A stretch of 64,000 nucleotides of DNA from Rhizomys pruinosus (GCA_009823505.1 VZQC01006589.1:2355847-2419846), one strand, 5' to 3'; counted from the stretch's first letter, positions 31,151-43,537 are shown. Numbers and translations: made by a program. Notes: generated from the letters alone by a model not told the origin.

Positions 31151-32950
31151 AGTTTCTAACAGCTCTTGCCTTTGCTTTATAACTTCCTGTTGGTGTCATC
31201 TTTCTTTTAGGATAAGTTGTAACTGGATTTCTGCTCATACCTAGATCAAATCCTGTGCAAAATGGCTCTGGGTCTATGTGGAAGCTGGTCTTCTGAAACC
31301 TGCAAACCAGGACAAGCCATCCTGGAAGCATTTCTCATAAGAGGAGAGGAGGGGCGGGTGGGACTCGCTGTCTCAGTGAGTAGGGATGGAGGGAGCTAAG
31401 CAGGTTGGAGCACCAACCTGACCCTGCTTTAACTTCCCCCGCTTTCATTACTCGGCAGCGTGCTGTGGGTGTGACTTTTGCTCTCATAAGCCACTGATGC
31501 CATCTGCTCCTGCCTTCTCTCCTTTGATGTCATTATACAGATGGCAAGGGCAGGATAGGAAGTGGCACTTCTTTCAATATGGTAGCTCTGGGCACATCCA
31601 GCCTGCCCTACATCAGTGTTGCTGAGAAGGAGTCTAATGATGGAGATTACATCTTGGCTTTGCCTCTGACATCCCATTAGAAATTATTGGAAATGCATAA
31701 ACCCACTCCCAGACAAGCATTTTATGATATGAGAGAGAACACTGATGATCATTTTAAAGACAATCTTGTAGACTTCCAAGAAGTGATGATAATTTGCTAA
31801 TAATAACCTACTGTGAGGTTCAGAAATACCACGGATATTATGAACAATGGAAAGGTCTTACAAACGTGCTTGTTAATTTGACCATGTGTCAAAGCGGATT
31901 AGTCAGTAGCTACAGTTATGTAGGAAAGAAGAAAAATTAATATTCATTAGACTCGTGTTTACACTTCTCTTGTCAAGGTCAATCAGTTTGCTTTAAACAC
32001 GACGTTTTACTCTTATTAAAGTCATTAGTGCCCTTCAGGAGATGGGTACACTTGGGCTTCACAAACGTATTTGGTTTACTAATCATTCCCCTCACACAGG
32101 AATCCAGGCTTATCCCATATTTTGCTTGGCTTCAGACATAAACCTGTATTTAGTGTGACTAATGATCAAAAATGGAACTTATATTAATATAGTTGGTAAT
32201 ATTCTCAGTTGAAGAAACTAAAAGCTATTCAGGCTTTCAGTTTTAACACAAATATTGCATTTGGCCCTGCCACCAGCAGTCACTGCTAGGCACTTGTGAT
32301 GGAGAAAAAGAATGATTGCTTTTTATTTTTGTTTATGTTGTATCCAGAATTTAATTGTTGATAAATGAACAGAGATTAGAAAATGTTACTGGAGAACTGT
32401 GAGTGTAGTTAAGATTCCACAGATATAATCCAATCAAAGGATCGTTTTTTCATATTACAAATAAAAGGGTAATTTATGAAGCTGTCAATTGGCTGGAAAT
32501 CCTAGTTTTGCATTAGGCTAATTGACTCCTCTGCAGGCAGTGAGCCTGGATTCCTAACAGTTGTCAAAGGAGGGGACGATTCTGCAAGGACTCCTTCACT
32601 ATTGTTTTCACTTTGAGAATTGCATTTAATCATTTATGAATGAAAAGAGACCAAGTCTACAGCTATGCTCAAAATGGACATCTATTTGACAGGAATGCTG
32701 GTTTGGCTTCTCAACTTATTCACTGTCTAAAATTGCACCATCTGATATAGCAGCCACCAGCCTTGTGCAAGTATCAAATTAACATTTAATCAATGAACAT
32801 GAAAACAAATTAAAAATTTAGCTCATCAGACACATTTCAGCATTTAATGGCTTTATGTAGTTGGGGTTTCTATATTGTACAGAGCTAGGATAGACTGTTT
32901 CTGTCATCTCAACATATTTAATTAATTGAGTATTGCTTATTTAAAACTAA
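31151..32950. other. repeat-free island, conserved-element candidate
   Basis: About 1.8 kb without any SINE, LINE, LTR or microsatellite, the longest such stretch in the window. 31680-32680 is rich in TAAT/ATTA motifs and has scattered retained CpGs. No long open frame. A cis-regulatory element is inferred only from this texture. Confidence 0.5.
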
Positions 32951-32953
32951 TGC

Positions 32954-33170
32954 AGGGTGGAAAGATGATTCAGTCATTCAGGGCCTGTACTACTCTTATA
33001 GAGAAACTGAATTCAGTTCCTTGAGCCCATGTCAGGGGGCTCATAATCACCTATAACTCCAGCTCTAGGGGGATCTGATCCCTCTGCCCATCTTATAGGC
33101 ACCTGCTCATGTGTCCACATGCCCATACTCAGACACATGATTTGAACAAAAAGAATCTTTAAAACAACTA
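32954..33170 (+). mobile_element. B2/B3-type SINE, diverged
   Basis: GGTGGAAAGATGATTCAGTC head and AACTCCAGCTCTAGGGGGAT body. Confidence 0.75.
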
Positions 33171-33504
33171 TTGCAGTCCTCATCAATCATAAGAAAGTTT
33201 GTTTTCTATTGATTTCCTGGAGATTTTTGTTTCAAATAGCTTGATAAAGGTATTTTTGACAACTCATCTTCAAAAACCATCCAAAAACAAAAAATTACAA
33301 CAAACAAACAAAAATATTTTTGTTAATCAGTCTGGGAGGTGTTTGACCCAAATAAAACAGGACTGCAAAAACAGAGAAATCATGATGTCATATCTGGTGG
33401 GAGGAATATGATGTCTTAGTGACAGACTGTGTGCATGTATGTGCGTGTGTTCATACATTCAGGCACATAAATGTGGACCAGAGGTAGACAGACATTAGAA
33501 ATAA

Positions 33505-33611
33505 AATATATATATACATACATGTATATATATATATATATATATGGCTTCTTAAACTTCTCCATCTTTTGATGCCTGTTCATTGGAGAACATTTATGTG
33601 ACTCTAAATAT

Positions 33612-33656
<45 letters not shown>
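33505..33656 (+). repeat. two (TA)n arrays
   Basis: TA-rich arrays at 33505-33546 and 33608-33656, separated by about 60 bp of ordinary sequence. Confidence 0.95.
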
Positions 33657-33657
<1 letters not shown>

Positions 33658-33670
33658 AACAAACATTTAA

Positions 33671-33815
33671 GGCTGGGAATGGTGGCACATGCCTTTAATC
33701 CCAGTACTCGGGAGGCAGAGGCAGGTGGATCTCTGTGAGTTCAAGGCCAGCCTGATCTACAAAGCAAGTTCCAGGTCAGCTGAGGCTACAGGAAAACCCT
33801 GTCTCAAAAAAACCC
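33671..33815 (+). mobile_element. B1 SINE
   Basis: Full-length B1. AAACATTTA is duplicated on both sides. Confidence 0.93.
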
Positions 33816-33877
33816 CCAAACATTTACTGGTAATATGCCATGAATATACTTATTTTAAAACAATTCCTTAGTAGAAC

Positions 33878-34279
33878 TGTGCTGGATGGCTTTAGTGTCA
33901 ACTTGACACACCTGGCTAGAGGGATCCTCAATTGGGGAATTGGCTCCATTGGACTGGCCTGTGGTCACATCTGTGGACTATTGTCTTGATTGTCGAGCAA
34001 TGTGGGAGGGCCTAGTCCACTATGGGTGGTGCCACCCTAGGCAGGTTGTTGTGTACTCTGTAAGAGGGCAGGCTGGGCATGGGCCAGGGGAGCAAGCCAG
34101 TAAACAGCATTCCTCCATGGCTTGTGCTTCAGCTCCTGCCTCCAGGTTCCTGCCCCGAGTTCCTGCCTTGGGCTCCCTAAGTGATGAACTATGACCCAGG
34201 AGATGTAAGCTGAATAAACCCTTTCCTCCCCAAGTTGGTGTCTGTCAGAATGTTTTGTCACAGCAATGGAAGACAAACT
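33878..34279 (+). mobile_element. LTR-like repeat, probably ERVL class
   Basis: Starts TGTGCTGGATGG, contains GTGTCAACTTGACA, GGGTGGTGCCACCCTAGG and AATAAACCC in LTR-like order, and ends ACAAACT. Flanks AGAAC and AGAAT may be a 5-bp TSD with one change. It is a common rodent repeat; the exact family name is not certain. Confidence 0.65.
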
Positions 34280-35165
34280 AGAATAAGAGCATATAATTTT
34301 AAAACGTATAAAAGATGAATGACAGTTTTCATATTGAGATGAGTAGGCTATTTAAAATAAAATTCAAAGATATGGTAATATGACACATGCTGAAGAATTA
34401 CAGTAGGAAAATATTGTCTTTGTTTTCTGTAATTAAGCTACTGTGTCTCCATAATAGCAGAAAACAACATTGGATGTACAGTAAAAACATTGCAATTCTT
34501 AACATGATAGCCCAAATCTGAGCTAAGGTTGTAGGTGATGTTTTTGGTGTGCTGTATTCAGAACCAAGGCTGCAGTGAAGAACAGCAAAGCAGCATGGGT
34601 GAATGTTGAATGAAACACCTTGGATTCACTATGTCCATTTGTGAGATTTTTCCTGAGTCTGCTTTTCAATTACCTGACTTCATTTGGAATCCCAATTCAA
34701 AATTTAAGAAGCTTTGGTCTACAGAACTGAGAGTGGCTTCAATGGCTTCAGAATTGGAAGCATGATCTAAAAACAGAGATTGATAGTCTTCATTTTTCTT
34801 CCCTGTGTGATTAGCATGCTTCATTTAGCCTGCTCAAGAAGGAAACTGGACGTTTACTCTCTAAATTAATAAAAGTAGAGGCTCTGGGTTGGGAACACCA
34901 GGCACATGGGCAAATGGTGGAAGATTGCTTATGGGAACAATTCTCCCAAGTGTATAGGAACATCCCAAGCAGAAGACAAGTTAGCAGCTTTCCCCTGCCA
35001 TCCCTGCATGGGGTCCTCTTGTATTGGAGGCAACTCTAGAGAAAGGACATGCTGATAGGACATGAAAACTCATAAGTCAAAATGTGCTGGCCTCCTACTA
35101 CTCGACAGTGTAGCCACTGCTACATTCCCACAATGACTGATGACTCCTAAATTCTTAGTGATTTC
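34280..35165. other. apparently unique DNA
   Basis: Nothing recognised over about 890 bp. Confidence 0.5.
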
Positions 35166-35203
35166 TTTTGTTTGTTTGTTTGTTTGTTTGTTTGTTTGTT
35201 TGA
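35166..35203 (+). repeat. (TTTG)n microsatellite
   Basis: Nine or so TTTG units, grown from the tail of the adjoining minus-strand SINE. Confidence 0.95.
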
Positions 35204-35412
35204 TTCAGGATCTCATGTAACCAAGTATGTCTTCAAACTTGCTATGTAGCCTAGAATATCCTTGACTTTCTGATCCTCCTGTCTCCATCTCCCAAGTGCT
35301 GAAATAACAGATATACATGGCCACACTTGGTTTTATACAGTGCCGAGGAACTGAACCCATGTCTGCGTGCATGCAAGGCCAGCACTCTCCGACTGAGCTA
35401 CATTCTTAGCTT
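35204..35412 (-). mobile_element. ID_B1-type SINE
   Basis: B1-like half (CAGGATCTCATGTAACCAAG) then ID head (GAACTGAACCCATGTCTG, CTCCGACTGAGCTACATTC). Confidence 0.75.
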
Positions 35413-35429
35413 CCTTAGCAATATATTTC

Positions 35430-35655
35430 TTTTTTAAATTTTTATTTATTTTTTATGTGTATGAATATACTGTCTACATGTAGGTTTGTGCACCCGTGCC
35501 GTGCAATGCTGCAGAGGTCAGAAGAGGGCATCGGATTCCCCTGGAACTGGAGTTAAAGATGGTTCTCAGCCACCATGTGGGTGCTGGGGATAGAACCCAG
35601 GTCTTCTGCAAGAGCAGTCGGCACTCTTAACCACTAGGCCATCTCTCCAGCCCCA
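35430..35655 (-). mobile_element. B2 SINE
   Basis: Complete copy. AGCAATATATT at 35418-35428 and 35656-35666 is the TSD. Confidence 0.94.
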
Positions 35656-35667
35656 GCAATATATTCT

Positions 35668-35991
35668 TACCTGTAGCCAATGGTAACAAGGTATTTGAAG
35701 AAAATCTCCAGCAAGAAAGAAGACTGAAACAAGTGGGGGTGGGGGGGGATCCAAGAAAACCCCAGAAAATGCAAGAAGACTTCAAGGAAGACACCAGAGA
35801 TGTAAGGGGAATATTACACAAATAAAACACAACATCTCACTTATAAAAGGAAGCAGAAAGGTTTAAAATATGCAAATAAATATGCTAGGCCCAAAGAAGA
35901 CTGAGAAAACTATATAAGTTGAACAAAAAGAAAAAGAGGTGGATATGAAGAGAAACATCAAGAAAACTGCAGGTTTAATAATAAAGAAAGG
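35668..35991. other. apparently unique purine-rich DNA
   Basis: A/G-rich with a short G-run near 35735. It may be diverged L1 but no motif is clear. Confidence 0.4.
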
Positions 35992-36130
35992 ACTGGGCAT
36001 GGTGGTGCATGCCTTTAATCCCAGTTCTTGGGAGGCAGAGGCAGGTGCATGTCTGTGAGCTCAAGGCTATCATAGTCTACATAGAGAGTTCCAGGCTAGC
36101 TGGGGTTTCAGGAAACTCTGTCTCCAAAAG
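35992..36130 (+). mobile_element. B1 SINE
   Basis: B1 whose A-rich tail runs straight into the GAAA array. Confidence 0.9.
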
Positions 36131-36368
<238 letters not shown>

Positions 36369-36493
36369 TTGTTCATCAATTTTTATGATAAAGATGCAAA
36401 AGTTCTTGCAAACCAAGTTCATGAAGAAAATAATACACTATGATCAAGTTATTTTCATTCCAGAGATGAAAGTTTGGTTCAAAATATGCAAAC

Positions 36494-36725
36494 TGGGGCT
36501 GGAGAGATGGCCTAGCAATTAAGAGCACCGACTGTTCTTGCAGGGGACCCGGGTTCAATTCCCAGCACCCACATGGCAGCTAAGAACTGTCTTTAACTCC
36601 AATTCCAGGCGAATCCGACGCCCTCTTCTGACCTCCGCGGCATTACACAACATGGGTGCACAAACCTACATGCAGAAAGTACAGTCATACACATAAAATA
36701 ATAAATAAAATTTTTAAAAATTAAA
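36494..36725 (+). mobile_element. B2 SINE nested in L1, first of a pair
   Basis: Complete B2. The host ten-mer AAAATATGCA lies before it (36481-36490) and after it (36726-36735). Confidence 0.95.
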
Positions 36726-36735
36726 AAAATATGCA

Positions 36736-36945
36736 GGGCTGGAGAGATGGCCTAGTGGTTAAGAGCACCAACTGCTCTTACAGAGGACCCGGGTTCGATC
36801 CCAGCACCCACATGATGGCTGAGAACCGTCTGTAACTCCAATTCCAGGAGAACTCCAATTTCAGGGGAATCCAACACCCTCTTCTGACCTCCGCGGCATT
36901 GCACCACATGGGTGCACAAACCTACATGCAGATGGTACATTCAAA

Positions 36946-36996
<51 letters not shown>
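36736..36996 (+). mobile_element. B2 SINE nested in L1, second of a pair, 17-bp duplication type
   Basis: Complete B2 with the extra 17 bp and a long (AAAT)n tail. A third AAAATATGCA lies at 36997-37006. Confidence 0.95.
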
Positions 36997-37477
36997 AAAA
37001 TATGCAAACCAATAAGATAAGTCAGCCCATAAATAAAATTAAGGACATAAATCACGTGATCATCTCAATCAGTGCTTGAAAGGACCTTTGGCAAAATTCA
37101 GTATTCTTTCATGGTAAAAACCCCGAAGAAACTAGGTGTAGAGGAAAACACACAAACATAATAGGTGCTATATATGTGACAAACCTGCAGCCAACATTCA
37201 ACTAAATAAGTGAAACCTGGGAGCATTCCAAACTCTGGAACAAGATAAAGAAAGGTGTTCACTCTCTCCACTCTTATGCATTTTAGTACTTCAAGTCTTA
37301 GGTAAACCAATAACACAAGAGAAAGAAATAAAAAGGATTCAAGCATGAAACAAAGAAGTCAAATTATCCCTCTTTGTAGACAACATGGTCCATACACAGA
37401 GGACCCTATAGGCTCCACCAGAAAACTCTGACTTTCAGCACAGTAGCAAGATACAAAATCAAAATCTAATGATCAGT

Positions 37478-37713
37478 AGCTTTTCTATATACCAATAACA
37501 GAGTAGATGAGACATAAATCGGGGAAAACATCCCATTCATAATAGCGTCTAAAAATTTAAAATACCTAAGAATAAACCTTACCAAGGAGGTTAAAAGCTT
37601 TTCTATATACCAATAACAGAGTAGATGAGACATAAATCGGGGAAAACATCCCATTCATAATAGCGTCTAAAAATTTAAAATACCTAAGAATAAACCTTAC
37701 CAAGGAGGTTAAA
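37478..37713 (+). repeat. perfect 118-bp tandem duplication inside L1
   Basis: 37478-37595 and 37596-37713 are identical by eye, although the surrounding L1 is old and diverged. Duplication is therefore much younger than the L1. Confidence 0.95.
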
Positions 37714-38128
37714 TATCTCTAAAATGAAAAATGTAAGGAACTGAAGAAAGATGGTGAAGACATAAGAAGGTGGAAAGAACTCCCATGATCATGGGTTGGC
37801 AGAATTAATTTATGAAAATGACCATATTCCTGAATTTGATCTACAGATACAACATAATCTCCATAAAAATCCTGTTCTGCACATACTAGGCAGAACAACC
37901 CTAAAATTCACATGGAAGCAAGAACCCAAGTCCATCCTTAGCAGAAAGAGTAAGATCACAATACCTGAGGTTAGCTATTTTTACAGGGCCTTATTAGCAA
38001 AAACAACTCAGTATATGCATAAAAACAGACATATACACCAATGGAGTTGAAGAGAGGACCCACGAATTAAATTGCAAAGCTTTAGGCATTTTTTTGACAA
38101 AGGCGTCAAAAATATACATTAGAAATCC

Positions 38129-38257
38129 AGCCGTGGTGGCACACGCCTTTGATCTTAGCACTTGGGAGGCAGAGGTAGGCGAATCTCTGTGAGTTCAAGG
38201 CCAGCCTGGTCTACATACAGGGACTAAATGGAGACCCTATCTCAAAAAGACCAAATG

Positions 38258-38258
<1 letters not shown>
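38129..38258 (+). mobile_element. B1 SINE nested in L1
   Basis: B1 with a shortened 3' half, followed by CA dinucleotides. Confidence 0.9.

Positions 38259-38295
<37 letters not shown>
38259..38295 (+). repeat. (CA)n microsatellite
   Basis: About 18 CA units after the B1 tail. Confidence 0.97.
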
Positions 38296-38296
<1 letters not shown>

Positions 38297-38328
38297 TGGA
38301 GAAGAGCCTCTTTAATAAGATGGTGATG

Positions 38329-39928
38329 TCACCAACTTAAGAGCAGAGAAAGAAAAGATACAGCTTTGCATTGAGTAGGATGTACCAGAAAGTGCCAACA
38401 GAAAGGTTGGCCCGTCTGAATATTGAAAGGAAGAAAAGCCTCAGATTGCTACAAACATCAAATCCCTCTGTGGATCCTACTTGTAACAACTATTTATAAT
38501 GAGTCCTAACGAAACTTACCTTCTAGGTGCCGCAAAGGTGTTAATACGAGAGACTTTCTTACCTCCCCGCCATAGAACAATGAGAAATATGATGATGATG
38601 AGGTCGTTCTCCAACTATAAATTGGTGACAACTGTTATAGAAGTAATCTCTTATAAAACCGGTAAAACTGCCTTCTTTAATTGACTAATAGACATAGGAA
38701 CTGTGAAAAGGATTATTCTCTTTTCAGAACCAAATATAATAATAAAGTCTCCTTAAGCTATGCACTTAAGCAAAATATATTAATACAAGAGCTCTGACAT
38801 CAGCAATGGATTATTCTACCAAGGAGATGTTGGCCAGGGGATCCAAGCCCCCACAAAAGGTAAAGGCTCTTTGCCTCTAAACTGGGATACCCGCAAGAAG
38901 AGAGGCGATAAGGCCCTGCTGTCGAAGACATGATGTTAACATGGGAAAGATGTACTGAGACCACACATGCAAGTGTACAGATGGTTTCTGGAATACCAGA
39001 GAGTGTTACCAAAGGCCACTAATCCAATAAAACAAATATGGGTCTCCTTGAGTCAAGCAAGACTCCTCCGTCAGCACCAGCTACACCTCACCTGCCTGGA
39101 AATACTGTGCAGCAGAGACAGCCATATGCCTGTATATCCCAAATCTAATTGGCTATTAGCTCTCTCCTCGGAGGAATAACCCATGGCCGATGCCACAAGC
39201 CTACATCCTCTAATGGTTAGGAGATGTTATAAGCCACAGTAAGACCCTGTCATATTTAACTGAAAAAAATGTAATTCATGGATTAACATACCATCCAAAC
39301 ATCTGTGTCTATACCAAAGTAACCTACCATAACAATTAGTACTGTTTAAATACCTATATATCTAATTGCTTGTGCTTCATTAGTGGGATCGAAAGGTTAT
39401 TCCTGGACAAACTGTCAGCCCATGAAAGAAAACAGCCAGAATTGACCAGAGTCCAAGACAACAGCTCCAAAGAAAGTAGACTCTTTTGCTTCTCATCCAC
39501 CTGTGCCCCTTTTCTAAGCCTAGGGAACAATCTGCGGAAGAGGGGGCGTGGTAGAATGTAAGGGCTGCGATTGGGGTGAAAGGTGAAACTACAGCAATAT
39601 AGTCTGGACACTCATTTGATCAACTTGATTGAACATACAAGCCCCCCTGCTGGACGGTGGGACCCATGGGCTGTGTGGGTTTGGGCACAACTGCTTGCAA
39701 ATTGGTTTTACATGAAGGATGCTTGTACTCATAAATTATCACTTATTGTTAAAAAATCAAAAAAAAACTGAGAGAAAGATGCAGGACAGTTATGACAGAA
39801 TGCGTGATCTGGAATGGGGTGGGGTGGGGTGGGGGGAAGAGAAAGGGAAATATGCCTGAACTGAATTGGAAAATGATGTATGAAATACACAAAACATCAA
39901 TAAAAAAATAAAAATCTAAAAAAAAAAA
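38329..39928 (+). mobile_element. unrecognised LINE-mobilised retroposon, copy 2
   Basis: A 1600-bp insertion into the old L1 with a 15-bp duplication AATAAGATGGTGATG at 38314-38328 and 39929-39943, preceded by TT as at L1 endonuclease sites. It is collinear with copy 1 (24188-26625) once that copy's inverted start and nested insert are allowed for. It ends in a G-rich tract (39818-39838), AATAAA and an A-rich tail. A 52-codon frame at its start (38341-38496, stop to 38499) is partly shared with copy 1. Copies differ by many substitutions and small indels, so neither is very recent. No family name can be given. Confidence 0.82.
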
Positions 39929-39943
39929 AATAAGATGGTGATG

Positions 39944-40162
39944 AGGTCTGAAGAGATGGCTCACCAATTAAGAGCATTGACTGCTCTTGCAGAGAGGACC
40001 CAAGTTCAAATCCCAGCACCCACATGGAGGCTAGCAAGTATCCATAACTTGTTCCAGGGAATACGACACCCTCTTCTGACTTCTATGGCTACTGTATGAC
40101 ATCATGACTCACATGAATGCAGGTAATACACATCAATAAAAATTTAAAATTAATAAATAAAT
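39944..40162 (+). mobile_element. B2 SINE nested in L1 beside copy 2
   Basis: Complete copy. GTGATG is duplicated on both sides (39938-39943 and 40163-40168). Confidence 0.88.
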
Positions 40163-41142
40163 AGTGATGCGCAAACTGGATTTCCATGTTTTAAACTAGA
40201 TCCATACTTTTCGCCCTGCAAAAAAATCAATTTAAAATGGATCAAAGTCCTTAACATGAGACCTGAATCTGAATTGCTAAAAGAAAACACAGAAAAAAAA
40301 CTTCAAGAAACAGATACAGGGAAGGATTTTCTGAAAAGGACTCCAACAAAATAAGAAATAACCCTAAGAATTGACAAATGGGATAATATTGAATTTAAAG
40401 GTTTCTACTAAGGAATCAATTACCAGAGTGAAGAGGGAACCCACAGAGTGGGATGACATCATTGACAACTATGCATCAGGCAGGGGATTAATATCCAGCT
40501 ATATAAAAAAACTATAGCAATTAAACACCCAAACAAAAATCATAAACAAAAAACAGTCAAAAGAATGGGCTAATGAACAGACAGTTCTCAAAAGAAGAAA
40601 TACAAATGGTTAATAAATACTTGAAAACATGTTCAACATCCTTAATTGTCAGGGCAAAGCAAACTAACATTGCTTTAAGAGTACCTCAGTCAGAATGGTT
40701 ATTGTTAAGAAATCAAATGTTGGGGAAGATGTAGGAAAAGAGGAATTCTTTTTTACTGCTGGTGGGAATGTAAACTTGCTCAGCCACTATGAACATCAGT
40801 ATACAGTATAGAGTGTCCTCAAAAATAATATGATCCAGTTATGCCATTCTGGGATATATACCTAAAGGACTCTGAAGCGAACATACCACAGATCCATATT
40901 GCTGCATTATTCACAAGACCTAGGAAATGGACCCAGCCTAGAAGTCCATCCACAGATGAATAAGTAAACAAAGCATGGATGATAAACAAAATGGAATTTT
41001 ATGCAGCTGTAAAGAAAAATGACATTGTGACATTTGTAGGTAAATGGATGAAAGAAGAAAAAGGCACATATTAAATGTTTTATTTTTGTTTTTTATTATT
41101 GTTATTAAATATTAAATGTTTTCACTTATATGTGGAAACTAG

Positions 41143-41292
41143 ATTTTTGGTCTTTTGGGAACAGGGTCTCTCTGTAGCCCCAGCTGTCCTAGAACTCACC
41201 ATATAGACAAGGCTGGCCTTGAACCCAGAGAGATCCTCCTGTCTCTGCCTCCCAAGTGCTAGGATTAAAGGCGTGTGCCACAAGGCCTAGCT
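41143..41292 (-). mobile_element. B1 SINE nested in L1 3' end
   Basis: Full-length minus B1 splitting the L1 3' region. Confidence 0.92.
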
Positions 41293-41570
41293 TATATATA
41301 ATATTTTATGAAAGTATGCTTTTAGGTCATGAAATGAGAAATGAGAAGGTGGAAGCAATCTTAATTGGTGTGGGAAATAGAGAATGTAATGGAAAACATG
41401 TAAGAAGAAAATAGAGGGAGCCACACTTGGAAAGAAAGAGCCCAAGAGAAGGGGAGCACAGCGGAGGGCAGTGGATGTGATAATGTGAACAGAGTATAGT
41501 GACACATATGTATTAGGACATTATGATGAAGCTCGTTACTTTGCATATTAACCTTAAAACAATTAATGAA

Positions 41571-41740
41571 AGGGGGCCAGCAAGATGACTTAGTGACCCC
41601 TGAACACCTGAATTCATTCCCAGGGATCCCATGTTAGGAGAGAACCAACTCCTGAAAGTTGTCATCTGACCTCCATACATGTTCTGCAGCATGCCTTCCT
41701 CCCACATCAATAAATGCATGCAATTTAAAAATCAATAAAA
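41571..41740 (+). mobile_element. B3-type SINE
   Basis: GGCCAGCAAGATGACTTAG head, GAGAACCAACTCCTGAAAGT and GTCATCTGACCTCCATACA. Confidence 0.75.
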
Positions 41741-41804
41741 AGGAATAGAAAATTAAATGTCTAATAACTGGTGGATTCCAGAGGGAAAGTGTAGGCAAAA
41801 TAGT

Positions 41805-42195
41805 GATGATTAGCTGTAACTGCCAATTTGACAAACTAGAACCATCTGGGAGGAGAGTCTCAATGAGATATTATCTTCCTTGGGTTGGCCGTTAGGCATT
41901 GGGTTGGCCAGTGGTCTGTGGGTGATTATCTTAATAAGTTAATTGATGGCGAAGACCCGGCCCTCTATGGGCAGCATCATTCCCCAGATCCTGAACAGTA
42001 TGAGAATGAAGAAATAGGGCTGAGCACAAGCAAGGGAGCATGCACACAGTCTTTTTCTCTCTGCTCTTGAGTGCCGATGTGATCAGCTGGCTCAGGCTCC
42101 TGCCATTGTGACTTTCCTGTAATGATAGACTATAACCAGGAATTGTGAAGTCAAATAAACTCTTTCTCTTCTAAGTTGCTTTATGTCAGAATATC
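41805..42195 (+). mobile_element. LTR-like repeat related to the 33878 element
   Basis: CCAATTTGACAAACTAGAAC, GGGAGGAGAGTCTCAATGAG, GACCCGGCCCTCTATGGG and AATAAACTC in the same order as the element at 33878. Probably ERVL class. Confidence 0.6.
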
Positions 42196-42238
42196 TATAT
42201 ATGTATCTATATCTATCTAACTACATATATTTGGTTTT

Positions 42239-42385
42239 ATTTTTTCTTTTGAGACAGGGTCTCCCTCTAACCCAGCTGGCTTGGAACTTACTATGTAGAC
42301 CAGGCTGGCCTTGAACCTCACAGAGATCCACCTGCCTCTGCCTCCTGAGTGCTGGGATTAAAGGCATGTGCCACTATGTCCGGCT
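42239..42385 (-). mobile_element. B1 SINE
   Basis: Full-length minus B1. TATGTCAGAATAT occurs at 42183-42195 and again from 42385, so the insertion site duplicated and a TA-rich spacer then grew or was part of the tail. Confidence 0.9.
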
Positions 42386-42639
42386 ATGTCAGAATATTTT
42401 TTTCACAAAAACAGAAATGTGCACCACATTCAGCTGAGACTAGTTTCTTTAATGTTTTGGTTATTAATGTAATATTTCTATTAACTCTTTGAGATTGCTA
42501 TAAAATGACTCTTTTATGTATTTACTTCCCTGTTCTTCTCCCTGGCTTCTCCAAGATCCACCCCTGCCCAACCTCCTCAACCCCCTCTCAACTCGATGTT
42601 CTCTTTTGTTTTTTGTTTGTTTCGGCTCTGTTTTTGTTT

Positions 42640-42876
42640 TAAATATTTTTAAAAATTATATTTATTTTTTATCATTTTGTGTACATGAGTGTTTTTGCCT
42701 ACATGTATGTAAGCCCAACACATGTGTACAATGCCCATAGAGCCCAGAAGGCTTCACATCCCTTGGAACTAGAGTTATGAATGTTTGTTAGTGGCCATGT
42801 TGGTGCTGGGAACAGAACTTGGGTTCTCTGGAAGAGTAGCCAGTGCTCAAAACCAGTAAGCCATCTCTCCAGCCCT
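42640..42876 (-). mobile_element. B3-type SINE
   Basis: Diverged minus copy ending GTAAGCCATCTCTCCAGCCC. Confidence 0.82.
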
Positions 42877-43130
42877 ATCTTTTGTTTTCTAAAAACCCAC
42901 TAAGTCCAATTTGTGCTGACTATATATTCCTGAGTGTGAGACCATCCAGAAACTAGGGGCCACACCCTTTAAAAAAAAAACTCTCTCCTTGCACTAGAAG
43001 CCATTGACTGATCCCCTAGAAACCCTGGCTTACTATGGCATAGATCAACTTGGCAGAGACACATGAAAACGACTGCAGTTAGTGAGAAGTCTTTTTAGTG
43101 CTCTTTGGTATTTAAAATTACTTATATAGA

Positions 43131-43287
43131 GCTGATGAGATAGTTCATTCAGTAAAGTGCTGGCAGTGCATGTATGAGATCCCTGAGTTGGATTCCTAGC
43201 ACAGACCCATGTAAAAAGAGCTAAGTGTGGTGATGCACTCTTGTACTTCCAGAAGTGGGGAGGCAGAGACATGTGGCTCCCAGGAAG
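43131..43287 (+). mobile_element. B4-type SINE, 3'-truncated
   Basis: GAGCTGATGAGATAGTTCAT head to GGGAGGCAGAGACATGTGG, cut off by the next SINE. Confidence 0.65.
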
Positions 43288-43535
43288 GGCTAGGGAGATG
43301 GCTCAGTGGTTAAGGCCCTTGCCCCACAAGCAGCAAGCACAAAGACCAGAGTTCTGATTTCTAGAACCCATGCAAATGCTGGGTGGGTGTGGCAGGCCGC
43401 CTGTAATTCCAGCAGTAATGCAGAGACAGAGCATCCCCTGAGCAAGCTGGCTACCTAGACTAACCACGGATGAGATCTGTAGTTGAAAGATTGCATCGAT
43501 GAGTATGGTGGGGTGGTTGAGGAAGACTCCATGCA
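43288..43535 (+). mobile_element. B4-type SINE
   Basis: GGGCTAGGGAGATGGCTCAG head, GCCTGTAATTCCAGCAGTAA middle and GAGGAAGACTCCATGC tail, directly after the previous copy. Confidence 0.75.
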
Positions 43536-43537
43536 TG

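Larger units (their letters stand above)
36376..41560 (+). mobile_element. old LINE-1, ORF2 through 3' end, heavily interrupted
   Basis: TATGATCAAGTTATTTTCATTCC (reverse transcriptase region) at about 36440, CACGTGATCATCTCAATCAG at 37053 and the ORF2 end with GGATATATACCTAAAGGACT at 40852 follow in L1 order. The 3' region runs to about 41560. Inserted into it are two B2, a B1, the unrecognised retroposon, another B2 and a minus B1. No long frame survives. It is a different, older lineage from the L1 at 22938. Confidence 0.85.
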
